From NCBI GenBank assembly GCA_012932295.1, contig JAAONU010000001.1, positions 5,851,104 to 5,915,103 of the forward strand: DNA of 64,000 bases, written 5' to 3'. The position numbers and the translations under genes were made by a program. The notes beneath the pieces were generated by a model that did no database searches, was not told where the DNA came from, and saw only the letters and a list, made by a program, of their open reading frames with translations. Origin of the DNA: Cyclina sinensis (lineage: Eukaryota; Mollusca; Bivalvia; Venerida; Veneridae). This document shows positions 35,741 to 47,516 of the stretch, piece after piece (positions within the stretch are counted from its first letter, which is position 1; each line of letters starts with the position of its first letter).

Positions 35741-37582
35741 AAGACAACAAAAAATGTTTGTAAAACATTCATGCCCCCCTAGTGCCTTATCCTTAGAGGC
35801 AGCCATGAAGTTTTGAGGAGCTGGGACCAAGCGTTCTATAGTTATTGATTGGAAACCATTTTGCTATTCAAGGACACTGTGACCATGGCCTTTGATCTGG
35901 TGACCTGAAAAACGAAAGGGCTCATCTACAAGTCATGAACAACTTATATACAAAGTTTGAGGAACATGGCCCCAAGCATTCTCAACTTATTCATTGGAAA
36001 CCATTTTGCTTTTCAAGGTCACTGTGACCTTTGACCCAATGACCAGAAAAAGATAGCTGTTATCTACTGATCATGACAAACCTACATACTTAGTCTGACA
36101 AACCTGAGCCCAAGGATTCCCTATATATTCAAGATTACTGTGACCTTGACCTTTGACCAAATAACACTAAAAACTTCAGTGGTCATCTAATTGTCATGAT
36201 CAACCTACCTATGAAGTTTTGAGGAGCTTGGCCCAAGCCTTCTATAGTAATTCATCAGACACTATTTTGCAACACAAGGTCACTTTGACATTGACTTTTG
36301 TCCTGAAAAGATATAGGGCTCATCTAATGGTCATGGCCAACCTATGTACCAAGATTGGGGAATCTGGGTCAAAGCATTCTATTGTTATTAACTGGAAATC
36401 ATTTTGTTTTCTAGGTCACTGTGACCTTGGCCTTTGACCTGGTAACCTGAAAAACTAAAAAGGTCATCTATCAGTCATGACCAACCTACACACTAAGTTT
36501 GAAGAACCTGGGACCAAGAGTTCCACAGTTATTAACTGGAAACTGTTTTGCTGTTCAAGGTCACTCTGACCTTGACCTTTGACCTGGTGATGAAAAAAAC
36601 TATTGGGGTCATTTTCTAGTCATTAACAACCTACTTACTAAGTTTGAACAACCTTGTGCCAAGGGTTCAATAGTTATTGATCAGAAACTGTTTTGCTCTT
36701 CAAGGTGACCTGGTGAACCTGTGCCCAAGAATTCTATAGTAATTATTTGGAAACTGGTTTTTAATTATTGATTGAAAACTGTTTTGCTCTTCAAGATCAC
36801 TGTGACCTTGACCTTTGATGTGGTAATCTGAAAAACTAAGTGGGTCACCTACTGGTTATGACAAACCTACATACTAAGTTTATACAACCCGGGATCAAAG
36901 GTTCTTTAGTTATTGATACAACTGATACAATACCATCTTGCCATTCAAGGTCACTGTGACCTTGACCTTTGACCTGATGATGTACAAAACCACTGGGGTC
37001 TTCTACTAGTCATGACCAACCTACACACTAAGTTTAAACAACCTGTGACCAAGGGTTCTATAGTTATTGATCAGAAACTGTTTTGCCCTTCAAGGTCACT
37101 CTGACCTTGAACTTTAAGCTGATGATGTAAAAAAACATTTGAGTCATCTACTAGTCATGGCCAACCTACAAACTAAGTTTGAACAACCTTGGACCAAGGG
37201 TTCTATAGTTATTGATAGGAAACTGTTTTGCTCTTCGAGGTCACTGTGACCTTCACCTTTGACCTGGTAATCTGAAAAACTATAATAGTTATCTACTGGT
37301 CATGACCAACCTACAAACTAAGATTGAACAACCTGGGACCAAGCGTTCTATAGTTATTGATCGGAAACCATTTGCTACATAAGATCACTGTGACCTTGAC
37401 CTTTGACCTGGTGATCTGAAAAACCATGGGGTTAATTAACTGGTTATGGTCAACCTACAAACCAAGTCTGAGTAAGTGGGTCCAAGGGTTCTCTAGATAT
37501 TGATCAAAAACCGAAGTGTCTACTGACTGACCAACCAACATTTGCAAAACTATATACCCCCTCATCTTCGATGGGGGGCATA
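35741..37582 (+). mobile_element. Complete type II element with C cassettes (1.84 kb)
   Basis: It starts gacaacaaaaaatgtttgta then aaacattcatgcccccc, with about twelve C units. It ends atataccccctcatcttcg then atggggggcataaaa. It is the richest region for GGTCAnnnTGACC palindromes. Confidence 0.92.
36016..37252 (+). promoter_or_regulatory. Cluster of perfect consensus estrogen-response-element palindromes in C cassettes
   Basis: AGGTCACTGTGACCT occurs at 36016-36030, 36413-36427, 36948-36962 and 37238-37252. The CTC-spacer variant is at 36558-36572 and 37093-37107. The reverse complement, AGGTCACAGTGACCT, equals the vitellogenin consensus ERE. At 36948 it is followed by TGACCTTTGACCT, giving in reverse a DR1 and a TCAAGGTCA half-site. 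Presence is seen; function is untested. Confidence 0.4.
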
Positions 37583-38070
37583 AAAATTGCTCAATCATAC
37601 CCAATACAAAACTTGATCTAGATATTCTTATGATAAATCTCTATACTAAATTTCATTTTGGTATGTGCAATCTCTGCAAAGAAAATGAACGGAAACTGCA
37701 AAAAATTGGAATCTTTGTCCAAGGGGCATAACTCTGTCAAAAATTGCTCGATTGTACCCAAAACGGAAGTTGACCTAGATATTCTTATGACTAATCTGTA
37801 TAGTAATTTCAGTTCGGTATGTGCAATCTCTGTGAAGAAAATGAACGGAATCTGCAAATAATTGGAATTTTTCTAAGTCCAAGGGGCATAACTCTGTCAA
37901 TAATTGCTCGATCCAACCAAAACAAAACTTGACCTAGATATTCTAATGATAAATCTGTATATTAAATTTTATTTCAGTATGTGCAACCTCTGCGAAGAAA
38001 ATGAACTGAAACTGTGGACATACAGACCGACCGACCAACCGACAGCAGCAAAGCAATATGCCCTCCCTTT
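37583..38070 (+). repeat. Cassette K array
   Basis: Three units of about 160-166 bp (aagtccaaggggcataactc; cttgacctagatattctaat), ending in gaccgaccgaccaaccgac and tatgccctccctttttc, where the 3' arm of the hairpin is missing and cassette S begins. Confidence 0.85.
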
Positions 38071-38775
38071 TTCATGATCATTTAAAGGTTAAAGGTCACA
38101 CTTGAATAATTTAACATGACGGCTTTGACAAGTTTTGTTTTGTCCAAGTTTGATTCAAATCTAGCCAAAAATAAACATATGGCCAGTTTTAGCAAAATTC
38201 AATAATTTGACCTTGACTGTCAAGGTCATTTAAAAGTCAAGGTCAAACTTGAAATAATCATCATGTTGGACTTGTCATAAGTTTTGTTTTTTCCAAGTAT
38301 GAATCAAATACATAAAAAATGAGAAAGTAATGACAATTTCAGCGAATCATCTGACCTTAACGGTCAAGGTCATTTTTCCGTCATGGTCATATTCGAGTTA
38401 TTCAACATGTCGGTTTTCTCATAAGTGTTGTTTTGTCCAAGTATAAATCAAATCTAACCATAAACAACAAAGTTATGACCAGTAGCGAAATTCAATAATT
38501 TGACCTTGACTGACAAGGTCATATTCGAGTTATTCTATAGGTCGGTTTTGTCATAAGTGTTGTTTTGTCCAAGTGTACATAAAATCTAACCATAATCAAC
38601 AAAGTTATGGCCAATATTAGCAATTTTCAATAATCTGACCTTGACTATGAAGGTCATTTTAATGTCAAGTTCATACCTGAAAGAATCATGTCAGATTTGT
38701 CATAAGTGTTGTTTTGTTCAAGTATGAATCAAACCAAACATAAATAACAAAGTTAGGGCCAATTTTAGCAGAATT
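38071..38775 (+). repeat. Cassette S array
   Basis: Four to five units of about 150 bp (gttttgtccaagtatgaatc, aaagttatggccagttttag, ttgaccttgactgtcaaggt). The inverted repeat TGACCTTGAC..GTCAAGGTCA recurs in each. A related array is at 53346-54215. Confidence 0.85.
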
Positions 38776-39345
38776 TTATAATTCTGGCCCTAAATCGCTC
38801 ACATGAGTCTCATTGCTCATGTTACAAATATCGTTATTGGTTTTTATCGGTGCAAGTTTGAATAAGTTTAAAATAAGTTTGAAGACTCTGGGTCTAATGG
38901 TACTCAAATTTTTTAGCAGAAATAGTTTTACTCTACAGGTCCCAGTGACTTTGACCTTTGACCTACAGACCCCCAAAACAATAGGGTTCTTCTTATATAA
39001 TTACCCTATAACGTTTGAAGGTTCTGAGTGTAATGATACTCCAGTTACTGAGAAGAAATAGTTTTCACTCTACAGGTCCCTGTGACCTTGACTTTTGACC
39101 TACTGACCCCAAAAATGACTGGGTTCTTTTACTGAGCAAAGAAAATCATCCTATGAAGTTTGAAGGCTCTGGGTAAAATGGTAATCCAGTTACTGAGCAG
39201 AAACAGTTTTCACTCTACAGGTCCCTGTGAACCTTTGACCTATGGACCCTAAAAACAATAGGGTTCTTCTTATACAACTAGAAATGGGTTTTTGATTGAA
39301 CAAAAACATATGTCTCCCCCCAGCCAGTTGCTGCAGGCAGTATTG
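38776..39345 (+). repeat. Type I-like start with T cassettes, 3'-truncated
   Basis: The box ctggccctaaatcgctcaca then tgagtctcattgctcat lacks the first half of the palindrome. Three T units of about 150 bp follow (gaagactctgggtctaatgg, gagcagaaacagttttcact). Confidence 0.8.
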
Positions 39346-39776
39346 AGTCAGACGATTTTAAAATAAGGGGGATATTTTTGTCAAATGTACATGATGAACA
39401 AGAAACTCATACTCTGTCAAGAAAGGATTGAGCAGAAACCTTGTTTCATATTGTACAAAATGGTTGTATTCATTCAGTCTAGTACCTGTAGCATGTTGGA
39501 ATCATGTCGATGGCAGTGCTGTTACTTAGATATGGGCAAAAAACATGAAGCCAGTTACAAGGTGTCTTCTTCAAGCAGTCAAAATTAATCTATTTCCATT
39601 GATAAGGAGAAAAGTTACATCATGATAGCTGTAGTATGTTGGAACCACTCCACAATGTACAACAGGAGCATTCTTAACATATATATATGATCACTCAGAG
39701 TTTGTTTTCTAGTTGTGGGGTTCGAAATTACATGAAGATATCCAGTGAATGCTTGATTTAGTTGAACATTTGACTA
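39346..39776. other. Intron, unrepeated
   Basis: No exon or repeat array recognised. Confidence 0.55.
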
Positions 39777-39958
39777 TTCCAAAGTATTTACATTAAAATC
39801 TCCAGCAACTACTACAGTTGAAGTTGTTATGCTTCTCAACAACTTTTGAAGGTCTTTGAGAAACTTAGAGTGGAAAGTCTGGAGGCCGATACACACTAAA
39901 GATAGACAATGATGGTGCTTTGATATGAATACCAATACATTCAATGTTGGTAGCATTT
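39777..39958 (-). pseudogene. Retrotransposon endonuclease fragment, frameshifted
   Basis: Minus-strand translation gives NIECIGIHIKAPSLSIFSVY then RPPD in one frame and FLKDLQKLLRSITTS then TVVVAGDFNVN in another. These are the adjacent YRPPD and GDFN motifs of the APE-type endonuclease found in non-LTR retrotransposons (and, captured from them, in Helentrons). Only this piece is present; it is broken by a frameshift between the two motifs, lacks the catalytic C-terminal SDH, and abuts a D2 array whose unit ends at tttgaagatacagagcgg. It is a dead fragment; whether it came from a LINE or a Helentron cannot be told. Confidence 0.75.
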
Positions 39959-40637
39959 GAAGATACAGAGCGGACACGATTTTGTGGCATTTGACATTTA
40001 ACCTCCAAGTGTGACCTTGACCTTGAGATACCACACCCGCAAGGTGGGTTCTGCACGTCGCCTTGATGAGGTGAACATCTGACCCAAGTTTCATAAAAAT
40101 CCTTCAAGGGCTTTGGAAGATACAGAGCGGACACAATATTGTGACGGACAGACTGACGGACGGACAGACAGACAGACAACCGGGGGAAAAACAATATGTC
40201 TCCCCCGATGAGGTGAACATCTGACCCAAGTTTCATAAAAATCCTTCAAGGGCTTTAGAAGATACAGAGCGGACACAATTTTGTGGCATTTGACATTTAA
40301 CCTCCAAGTGTGACCTTGACCTTGAGACACCACACCCGCAAAGTGGGTTCTGCACGTTGCCTTGATGAGGTGAACATCTGACCCAAGTTTCATAAAAATC
40401 CTTCAAGGGCTTTTGAAGATACAGAGCGGACATGATTTTGTGGCATTTGACATTTCACCTCCATGTGTGACCTTGACCTTGAGACACCACACCCGTAAAG
40501 TGGGTTCAGTACGTCGCCTTGATGAGGTGAACATCTGACCCAAGGTTCATAAAAATCAAGATACAGAGCAGACACGATATTGTGACAGACAGACGGACGA
40601 CTCACAGACTACCGGGGGAAAAACAATATGTCTCCCC
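39959..40637 (+). repeat. Cassette D2 array, 157-bp period, with internal rearrangement
   Basis: gtgaacatctgacccaag occurs at 40071, 40213, 40370 and 40527. The last two steps are exactly 157 bp. Between the first two, an element end (gacggacagacagacagaca, aacaatatgtctccccc) is fused into mid-cassette, so a first element end is followed by a second partial array ending at 40637. Confidence 0.9.
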
Positions 40638-41085
40638 CATTTTTGGAGTTTGAAGTCTCTGGGTGTAATGGTACTACAGTTACTCTGCAGAAATACTTTT
40701 CACTCTACAGGTCCCTGTGACCCTGACCTTTGACATACTAGCCCCAAAAACAATATGGTTCTTCAATTTAGTAAAAACAATCATCCTATGAAGTTTGGAG
40801 GTTCTGGGTGAAATGGTAATCCTGTTATTGAGTGGAAACGGTTTTCACTCTAAAGGTCCTCTGATCTTGACCTTTGACCTACTGACCCAAAACACAAAAG
40901 GGATTTTTTGTACTCAATAAGGGCAATAACCCTGTGAAGTTTGAGGGCTTTGGGTCAACTGGTACTCAAGTTACTGAAAGGAAACGAAGTGTGAAAGACA
41001 GACAGACAAACAGACACCCATAGACAAGGCAAAAACAGTATGTCTCCATCAGAAGGGCAGGGTTGGGGGGAGACATAACAACAAA
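40638..41085 (+). repeat. Cassette T array with 3' hairpin
   Basis: About three units (actgaaaggaaacgaagtg), then gacagacagacaaacagac and tatgtctccatcag..gggggagacataa. The stem is TATGTCTCC/GGGAGACATA. Confidence 0.85.
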
Positions 41086-41580
41086 CAATTGAAGGTATAG
41101 CCGTTGGTATTTCAGAGCAGCAGATTTTTAAAGTTTTCCCTATATAAATCCTTGTGTAAAATCAAATGACCCGCTGGGTGGGGCCAGTTTTGACACCAGG
41201 GTCATGATTTGAACAAACTTGGTAGAGGTCCACTAGAAAATGCTGCAAACCAAATATCTAAATTTTTTGGCCTTGTGATTTCTGACAAGAAGATTTTTAA
41301 AACTTTTCCTATATAACTCTATGTAACACATGTGACCCCTGGGGCAGGGCCAAATTTGACCCAGGGGCATCGATTTGAACAAACTTGGTAGAGGTCTAGT
41401 AGACAATGCTGTACACCAAATATCTGAACTCTAGGCCTTGTGGTATCTGTAAAGAAGATTTTTAAAGTTTTTCCTATATAACTCTAGGTAAAACATGTGA
41501 CCACTGGGGCTGGGCCATTTTTGACCCAGGGGCCATGATTTGAACAAACTTGGTAGAGGTCCTCTTGACAATGCTACATA
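41086..41580 (+). repeat. Cassette E array interrupted by a type I element
   Basis: About three E units. The last stops at caatgctacata (41580), where aacaagaggg begins. I found no clear resumption of this array downstream. Confidence 0.85.
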
Positions 41581-44500
41581 AACAAGAGGGCCATGATGGC
41601 CCTGGATCGCTCACCTGAGTACTTTGGCTGTAGGTTTGCTGTTAAGCAGTATTTCATTTTTTAATTGAAAATATATAAGTGCCTACAAACCAAATATGTA
41701 AAATATCAGTCAATAAATAAAGGCTCTATGACAGAAAGTAGAAATATCTATTATAAGCTATGGTGACCTTGACCCAGTGACCTCAAACCCTACCCATGGG
41801 TAGAGGTCCAAGCAAGGAACCTATCTACTGAATATCAAAGATATTGGTCTATAACCAAAGACTTTATGAGGTACAGTAGATAAATCTATTTTTAGCCTCC
41901 GTGACCTTTAACCTAATCCAATAATTTAAAAAAGTTTGATAAAGCTTGTTTCATGCCAAATTTTAAAATTCAAGGCCTTGTGGTTCTAGACAAGAAGATT
42001 TTTAAAGATATTAAGGGCCCCCGGGGTGGGGCAGATTTTGACCCAAGGGCCAACATTTAAACAATATTGGTAAAGGTTCTTTACACAATACTCAACACCA
42101 AATATCTAAGGTCTACACCTATTTGTTTTGGAGAAAAATTATTTTTCATGTTTTTCCTATATAAATCAATGTAAAACAAGAGAACCCTGGGGCGTGGCCA
42201 ATTTTGACCCAGGGGACATAATTTGAACAAACATGGTAAACATCCACTAGACAATGCTACATACCAAATATCTGAGCTGTAGGCATTGAGATTGCCAGTA
42301 AGAAGATTTTTAAAGATTGCCTTTTTTAAATATTAAGGGCCCCCGGGGCGGGGCAAATTTTGACCCCAGGGCCAACATATAAACAATACTTGTATAGGTA
42401 ATCTACACAATACTCCACACAAAATATCTAAGGTCTAGTCCTATTAGTTTCGGAGAAAAATGACTTTTAATGTTTTTCCTATATAACCATATGTAAACCA
42501 AGAGAACCCTGGGCCGTGGCCAATTTTGACCCAGGGAACATAATTTGAACAAACTTGGTAGACAATCACTAGACATTGCTACATACCAAATATCAAAGCT
42601 GTAGGCATTGAGGTTTCCAGTAAAAAAAAATTTAAAGATTGCCTTTTTTAATATTAAGGGCCCCTGAGGCGGGTCAAATTATTTCCCCAGGGCCGACATA
42701 TAAACAATACTGGTAAAGGTTCTTTACACAATACTCCACACAAAATATCTAAGGTCTAGTCCTATTAGATTTGGAGAAAAATGATTTTTCATGTTTTTCC
42801 TATATAACTATATGTAAACCAAGAGAACCCTGGGACATGGCCAATTTTGACCCAGGGGACATAATTTGAACAAACTTGATAGACATCCACTAGACAATGC
42901 TACATACCAAATATCTGAGCTGTAGGCATTGAGGTTTCCAGTAAGAAGATTTTTAAAGATTGCCTTTTTTACATATTAAGGGCCCCTGGTGCGGGGCCAA
43001 TTTTGACCCCAGGGCCAACATATAAACAATACTGGTAAAGGTTCTTTACACAATACTCCACACCAAATATCTAAGGTCTAGTCCTATTAGTTTTGGAGAA
43101 AAATGATTTTTCATGTTTTTCCTATATAACTATATGTAAACCAAGAGAACCCTGGGGCATGGCCAATTTTGACCCAGGGGACATAATTTGAACAAACTTG
43201 GTAGACATCCACTAGACAATGCTACATACCAAATGTCAAAGCTGTAGGCATTGTGGTTTCTGAGAAGAAGATTTTTCAAGATTTCCTTTTTTACATATTA
43301 AGGGCCCCTGGGGCAGGGCCAACATATATACAATACTGGTAAAGGTTATCTACACAATACTCCACACAAAATATCTAAGGTCTAGTCCTATTAGTTTTGA
43401 AAAAAAAATGATTTTTCATGTTTTTCCTATATAACTATATGTAAACCAAGAGAACCCTGGGGCGTGGCCAATTTTGACCCAGGGGGCATAATTTGAACAA
43501 ACTTTGTAGACATCTACTAGACAATGCTACATACCAAATATCAAAGCTGTAGGCACTGTGGTTTCTGAGAAGAAGATTTTTAAAGATTTCCTATATAAGT
43601 CTATATTAAAGGAAGTGACCCCTGGGACGGGGCCAATTTTGACCCCAGGGAAATAATTTGAACAATTTTTGTAGAGTTCCATTAGAGGGTGCTAAATGTC
43701 AAATATCTAAGCTCTAGGCCTTGTGGTTTCAGACAAGAAGATTTTCAAAGTTTTTCCTTTAAGTTGCCATAGCAACCAGAGTTCTGCATGGAATCAAATT
43801 CTTTGAACAATTTTGGTAGAGCTTCATGCAAGGAACATTTCTGTGAAGTTTTGTTGAAATTGGCCCAGTGGTTTAGGAGGAGATGTTCTTTAAAACAAAA
43901 GTGATACACACCAAATATCTAAACCTTAGGCGGTTTCTGACAAGAAGATTTTTTAAAAGTTTTTCCAATATAACTCTATGTAAAACATGTGATCCCTTGG
44001 GCAGGGCCATTTTTGACCCAGGAGCCATGATTTGCACAAACTTGGTAGAGGTCCACTGGACAATGCTGCACACCAAATATCTAAACTCTAGGCCTTGCGG
44101 TTTCTGACAAGAAGATTTTTCTTCAAAAAAAGTTGAGCTAAATATGGCTAAGTGCCCATAACTCTGCCAAAAATAAACTCCTGAAGATATGCACAACAGG
44201 GGCATAATTTGAACAAACTTGGTAGAGGTCCACAAGACAATGCTACATACCAAATCTTAGATCTTAGGGCCTTGTGGTTTCAGACAAGAAGATTTTTAAA
44301 GTTTTACTATATAAACCTATGTAAAATCCATTGACACAGGGTGGGGGCCAAATTTGACCCCAGGGGCATAATTTGAACAAACTTGGTAGAGGTTCACTAG
44401 ACAATGTCCCATACCAAATCTTAAGGCTCAGTGCCTTGTAGTCAGACAAGAAGATTTTTAAAGTTTCACTATATAAGCCTATGTAAAATCAATTGACCCC

Positions 44501-44844
44501 CGTGGTGGGGCTAAATTTGACCCAAGGGACATAATTTGAACAAACTTGATAGAGGTCCACTAGACACTGCTGCATACCAAATCTTAAGGCTCAGGGCCTT
44601 GTGGTTTCAGACAAGAAGATTTTCAAAGTTTTTCCTTTAAGTTGCCATAGCAACCAGAGTTCTTAATGGAATGGAATTTTTTGAACAACTTTGGTAGAGC
44701 TTCATGCAAGGAACATCCCAGGCAAGTTTCATCAAATTTGGCCCAGAGGTTTCAGAGGAGATGTTGTTTGAATGAAATTGTTGGCGGACGACGGACAAAG
44801 ACCGGTCACAATAGCTCACCATGAGCCAAAGGCTCAGGTGAGCT
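41581..44844 (+). mobile_element. Large type I modular element with Q and E cassettes (3.26 kb)
   Basis: The 5' palindrome is AGGGCCATgATGGCCCT. The Q leader is nearly identical to that of 31347-31690. About 18 E units follow, many alternating between a gacccctggggcggggcc form and an attaagggcccccggggcg form. It ends tgttggcggacgacggac and gctcaccatgagcc / aaa / ggctcaggtgagc. A break in unit order near 43896 suggests a recombined or twice-seeded array. Confidence 0.9.
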
Positions 44845-45715
44845 AAAAATTATGGCCTTATTGGTAAATAAATGAAGGCTCTATGAGGTAAAGAAGAGAT
44901 CTTTTTCTAGCCTTGGTGACCTTGACCCCAATTAATGGTAGAGGTTTATGCAAGGTGTCTATTTACCAAATATGTAAAATTTCAGTCAATAAATAAAGGG
45001 CTTATGACAAGCAGTAAAATCTATTTTTAGCCTAGGTGACCTTGATCCATGAAATAAAACCCCATGCAAGGGAAGTGCTCCTTGCAAGATACCTACATAC
45101 CAAATATCTAAGATATCAGTCAAAAAATGAAAACTCTTCGGGGAAAAGTACAAAATATTTTAAGCTTTGATGACCTTGACCACAGTGAATGGCAGAGGTT
45201 AATGCAAGGTGCCAATATACCAAATATCTATGACACTGATCAATAAATAAAGGCTCTATGACAAAAAGTGGAAAGTCTTTATTTAGCTTTGCTGACCTCA
45301 GGGCCAAGATTTCAACAAACTTGGTAGAGTTCTACTAGGTCATGTTACACATCAAATATCTTAACACTAGGCCTTGTGGTTACTGACAAGATTTTTAAAG
45401 TTTTTTTTTCTTATGCATGTCTTTGAAAAAATCAAGTGACCCCTGGGGCGGAGTAAATATTTACCCCTTAAGCATCATTTGAACAATCTTGGTAGTGGAC
45501 CTCTAGATAAAGCTCTATTCATGCAAAATATCTAAACGCTGGGCCTTGTGGTTTCAAGAAAATTTTCAGTTTTCCCTATACAAGCCTTAGTCCAGTGATC
45601 CCCTGGGTGAAGCAATTAATAACCTAATGGGCAAGATTTGAACAATCTTTGTAGAGGAGCTCTAGCTGAACCTGTGAACCTACCAAAGTCAAGACTATGC
45701 CAAGGAATAGTATAA
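44845..45715 (+). repeat. Cassette Q array passing into E
   Basis: Q units of about 130 bp (aaataaaggctctatgacaa, ctagccttggtgaccttgac), then two E units. No terminal hairpin. Confidence 0.75.
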
Positions 45716-46004
45716 CAAGAGGGCCAATGATGACCCTTGATCTCTAACCTGAATACCTGGCCTTTGGGTCTGCTGTTGAGCACACATCAGAAGTTGTTTT
45801 AAGGTTCTCCCTATATAAATATATACTCAGCAAGGACAATCATCCTAAGAAGTTTTAAGATGTTGGGTCAAAAAGAACTCAAGTTACTGAGCAGAAACCA
45901 ATTTCAAGTTAAAGTTATCGAATGGAAACAAAGTGTGACAAATGGATAGATGGACAGACTGACTGATGGACAGGGCAAAAACAATGTCTCCCCCCCCCCC
46001 CCGC
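45716..46004 (+). repeat. Short type I start with T cassette and poly-C end
   Basis: agagggccaatgatgacccttg (5' palindrome with mismatches), one to two T-like units, gatagatggacagactgact, then tgtctc running into a 13-C tract (45990-46002) where a GGGGAGACA arm would be expected. Confidence 0.7.
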
Positions 46005-46213
46005 CTCTGTTACTGTTTGGCCTTACCTGTCAATTCATCTACTACAATATTATTTACACATTTTTTTTAATAATGCCTTGTAATTGTAGAAAGAACTACT
46101 ACATAGAACTTGAACATACTTATTTCAGAGCAAACAGCTAATTGCAAAAAAGTTTTGTTGTATATGTGAATCCTGTTTATTGCTACTCAATGAAAAAGAA
46201 AAGTAGTACACAC
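46005..46213. other. Intron
   Basis: Donor side of the RAHEAQDAG exon; no repeat recognised. Confidence 0.6.
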
Positions 46214-46291
46214 CCTGCATCTTGTGCCTCATGTGCTCGTATAATTGATAATAAATTATTCTGTTGTAAGAAATCACAACAAGCTGCATAG
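46214..46291 (-). CDS. CanA: Calcineurin A exon: [12 protein letters not shown] to RAHEAQDAG (zinc-ligand His)
   Basis: 78 nt. The first base C completes the Ser codon split with the previous exon, and the last two bases GG start a Gly codon. The acceptor is attttgtttcag and the donor gtgtgt, weaker than the gtaag donors of the other four exons. It encodes [10 protein letters not shown], then [16 protein letters not shown], about residues 262-287 of human CNA-alpha. RAHEAQ carries the His equivalent to H281, a ligand of the active-site zinc. Human reads YPAVCEFLQH here, so the start of the exon is its most variable part, while [15 protein letters not shown] is essentially invariant. It lies in about 500 bp of intron without recognised repeats, between an A-type end with a poly-C tract (46002) and a repeat start near 46503. 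Confidence 0.96.
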
Positions 46292-46953
46292 CTGAAACAA
46301 AATAAAAAGTTATTATCAAGCTATTATGTACAAACAGATAATTTGAAATAGTCAGTTAATGTACAGTTTTGCTGCTGTTGTTGTTTTTTAAATACACCTA
46401 TCTAGCTCCACTTGACTTTACCTAAATTTTGATGAAATACATAACTAGGCTTGGCACTGATTACTTTTCAGAAGTTTTGCTGAACCTGCTGGTAGGTAAA
46501 CTAGAAATGTGTCCAAAGGACACAGATGCCCCCGCTAAATGACAATGGACACAAACTAAATGAACAGGTAAGTGGTGCATTTTCAAAGACAAGTTCAGCA
46601 GTCTCTTACAAGTATAAAATCTTCAGTCTCTCTAATATCCTTTAAGAGATTGCATCAAGGCAACAAAATGGTATGGGATAAAACCTACGTAGCAATCTAC
46701 TATTATTTCTGTTGCACCTATATCATAATTATATCAAAGCACACATACATGCAGCCCACTACAAATGTCTATTACATTCATGTATGTTCTTTGTTGCTCA
46801 CCTGCCATGTGTGATAATTCCATATTCAACATCTGCTACCTTACTTAAATGACATGATGAGCATGCTGAAAGTGTTGAAATTATGGGCAAAAAACAAGAA
46901 ATTATCATGGTGGGGATGTGTCGTCATCATATGGTAACTAGATGTTTTTATTA
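46292..46953. other. Intron with one isolated 5' repeat box
   Basis: No exon. 46503-46540 reads gaaatgtgtccaaaggacac then agatgcccccgc, a GTGTCCaaaGGACAC hairpin box like that at about 579, not followed by any cassette I know. Confidence 0.6.
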
Positions 46954-47516
46954 AACAAGAGGGCCATGATGGTCCTAAATCGCTCACCCGAGTCTCGTTG
47001 CTCATTTTACAAGTATCATTACTGGTTGTTATGGGTGTTCGTTGTTCACAAATTTGAATAAGTTTGCAATGAGTTTGAAGACTCTGGGTGTAATGGTACT
47101 CAAATTTTTTAGAAGAAATAGTTTCATTCTACAGGTCCCAGTGAACTTGACCTTTGACCTACAGATCCCAAAGACAATAGAGTTCTTCAAATATATTTAC
47201 CCTATGAAGTTTGAAGGTTCTGGGTAAAATGGTCCTCCAGTTACTGAGCAGAAATAGTTTTCTCTCTACAGGTCCCTGTGACCTTGACTTTTGACCTACT
47301 GACTCCAAAAATGATAGTGTTCTTTTACTGAGTAAAGACAATCAAATGAAGTTTGAAGGCTCTGGGTAAAATGGTACTCCAGTTACTGAGCAGAAACAAC
47401 TCCAGTTACTGAGCAGAAACAGTTTTCACTCTAGAGGTCCCTGTGAACTTAACCTTTGACCTATGGACCCTAAAAACAATCGAGTTCTTCTTATACAATT
47501 ATCCTATAAAGTTTGA
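46954..47516 (+). repeat. Type I start with T cassettes, 3'-truncated
   Basis: aacaagagggccatgatggt then cctaaatcgctcacccgag. About three to four T units follow, including a 27-bp stutter at 47381-47420 (actccagttactgagcagaa repeated). It stops at gtttgaaagc, where the next element start follows. Confidence 0.85.

Noticed and set aside
39774..40605. Overlapping frames of 66-126 codons on the minus strand, and 43873-44253
   Set aside because: They are the antisense of D2 and E cassettes, and the same peptide recurs with each unit. Only the endonuclease-like part at 39777-39958 has family motifs.
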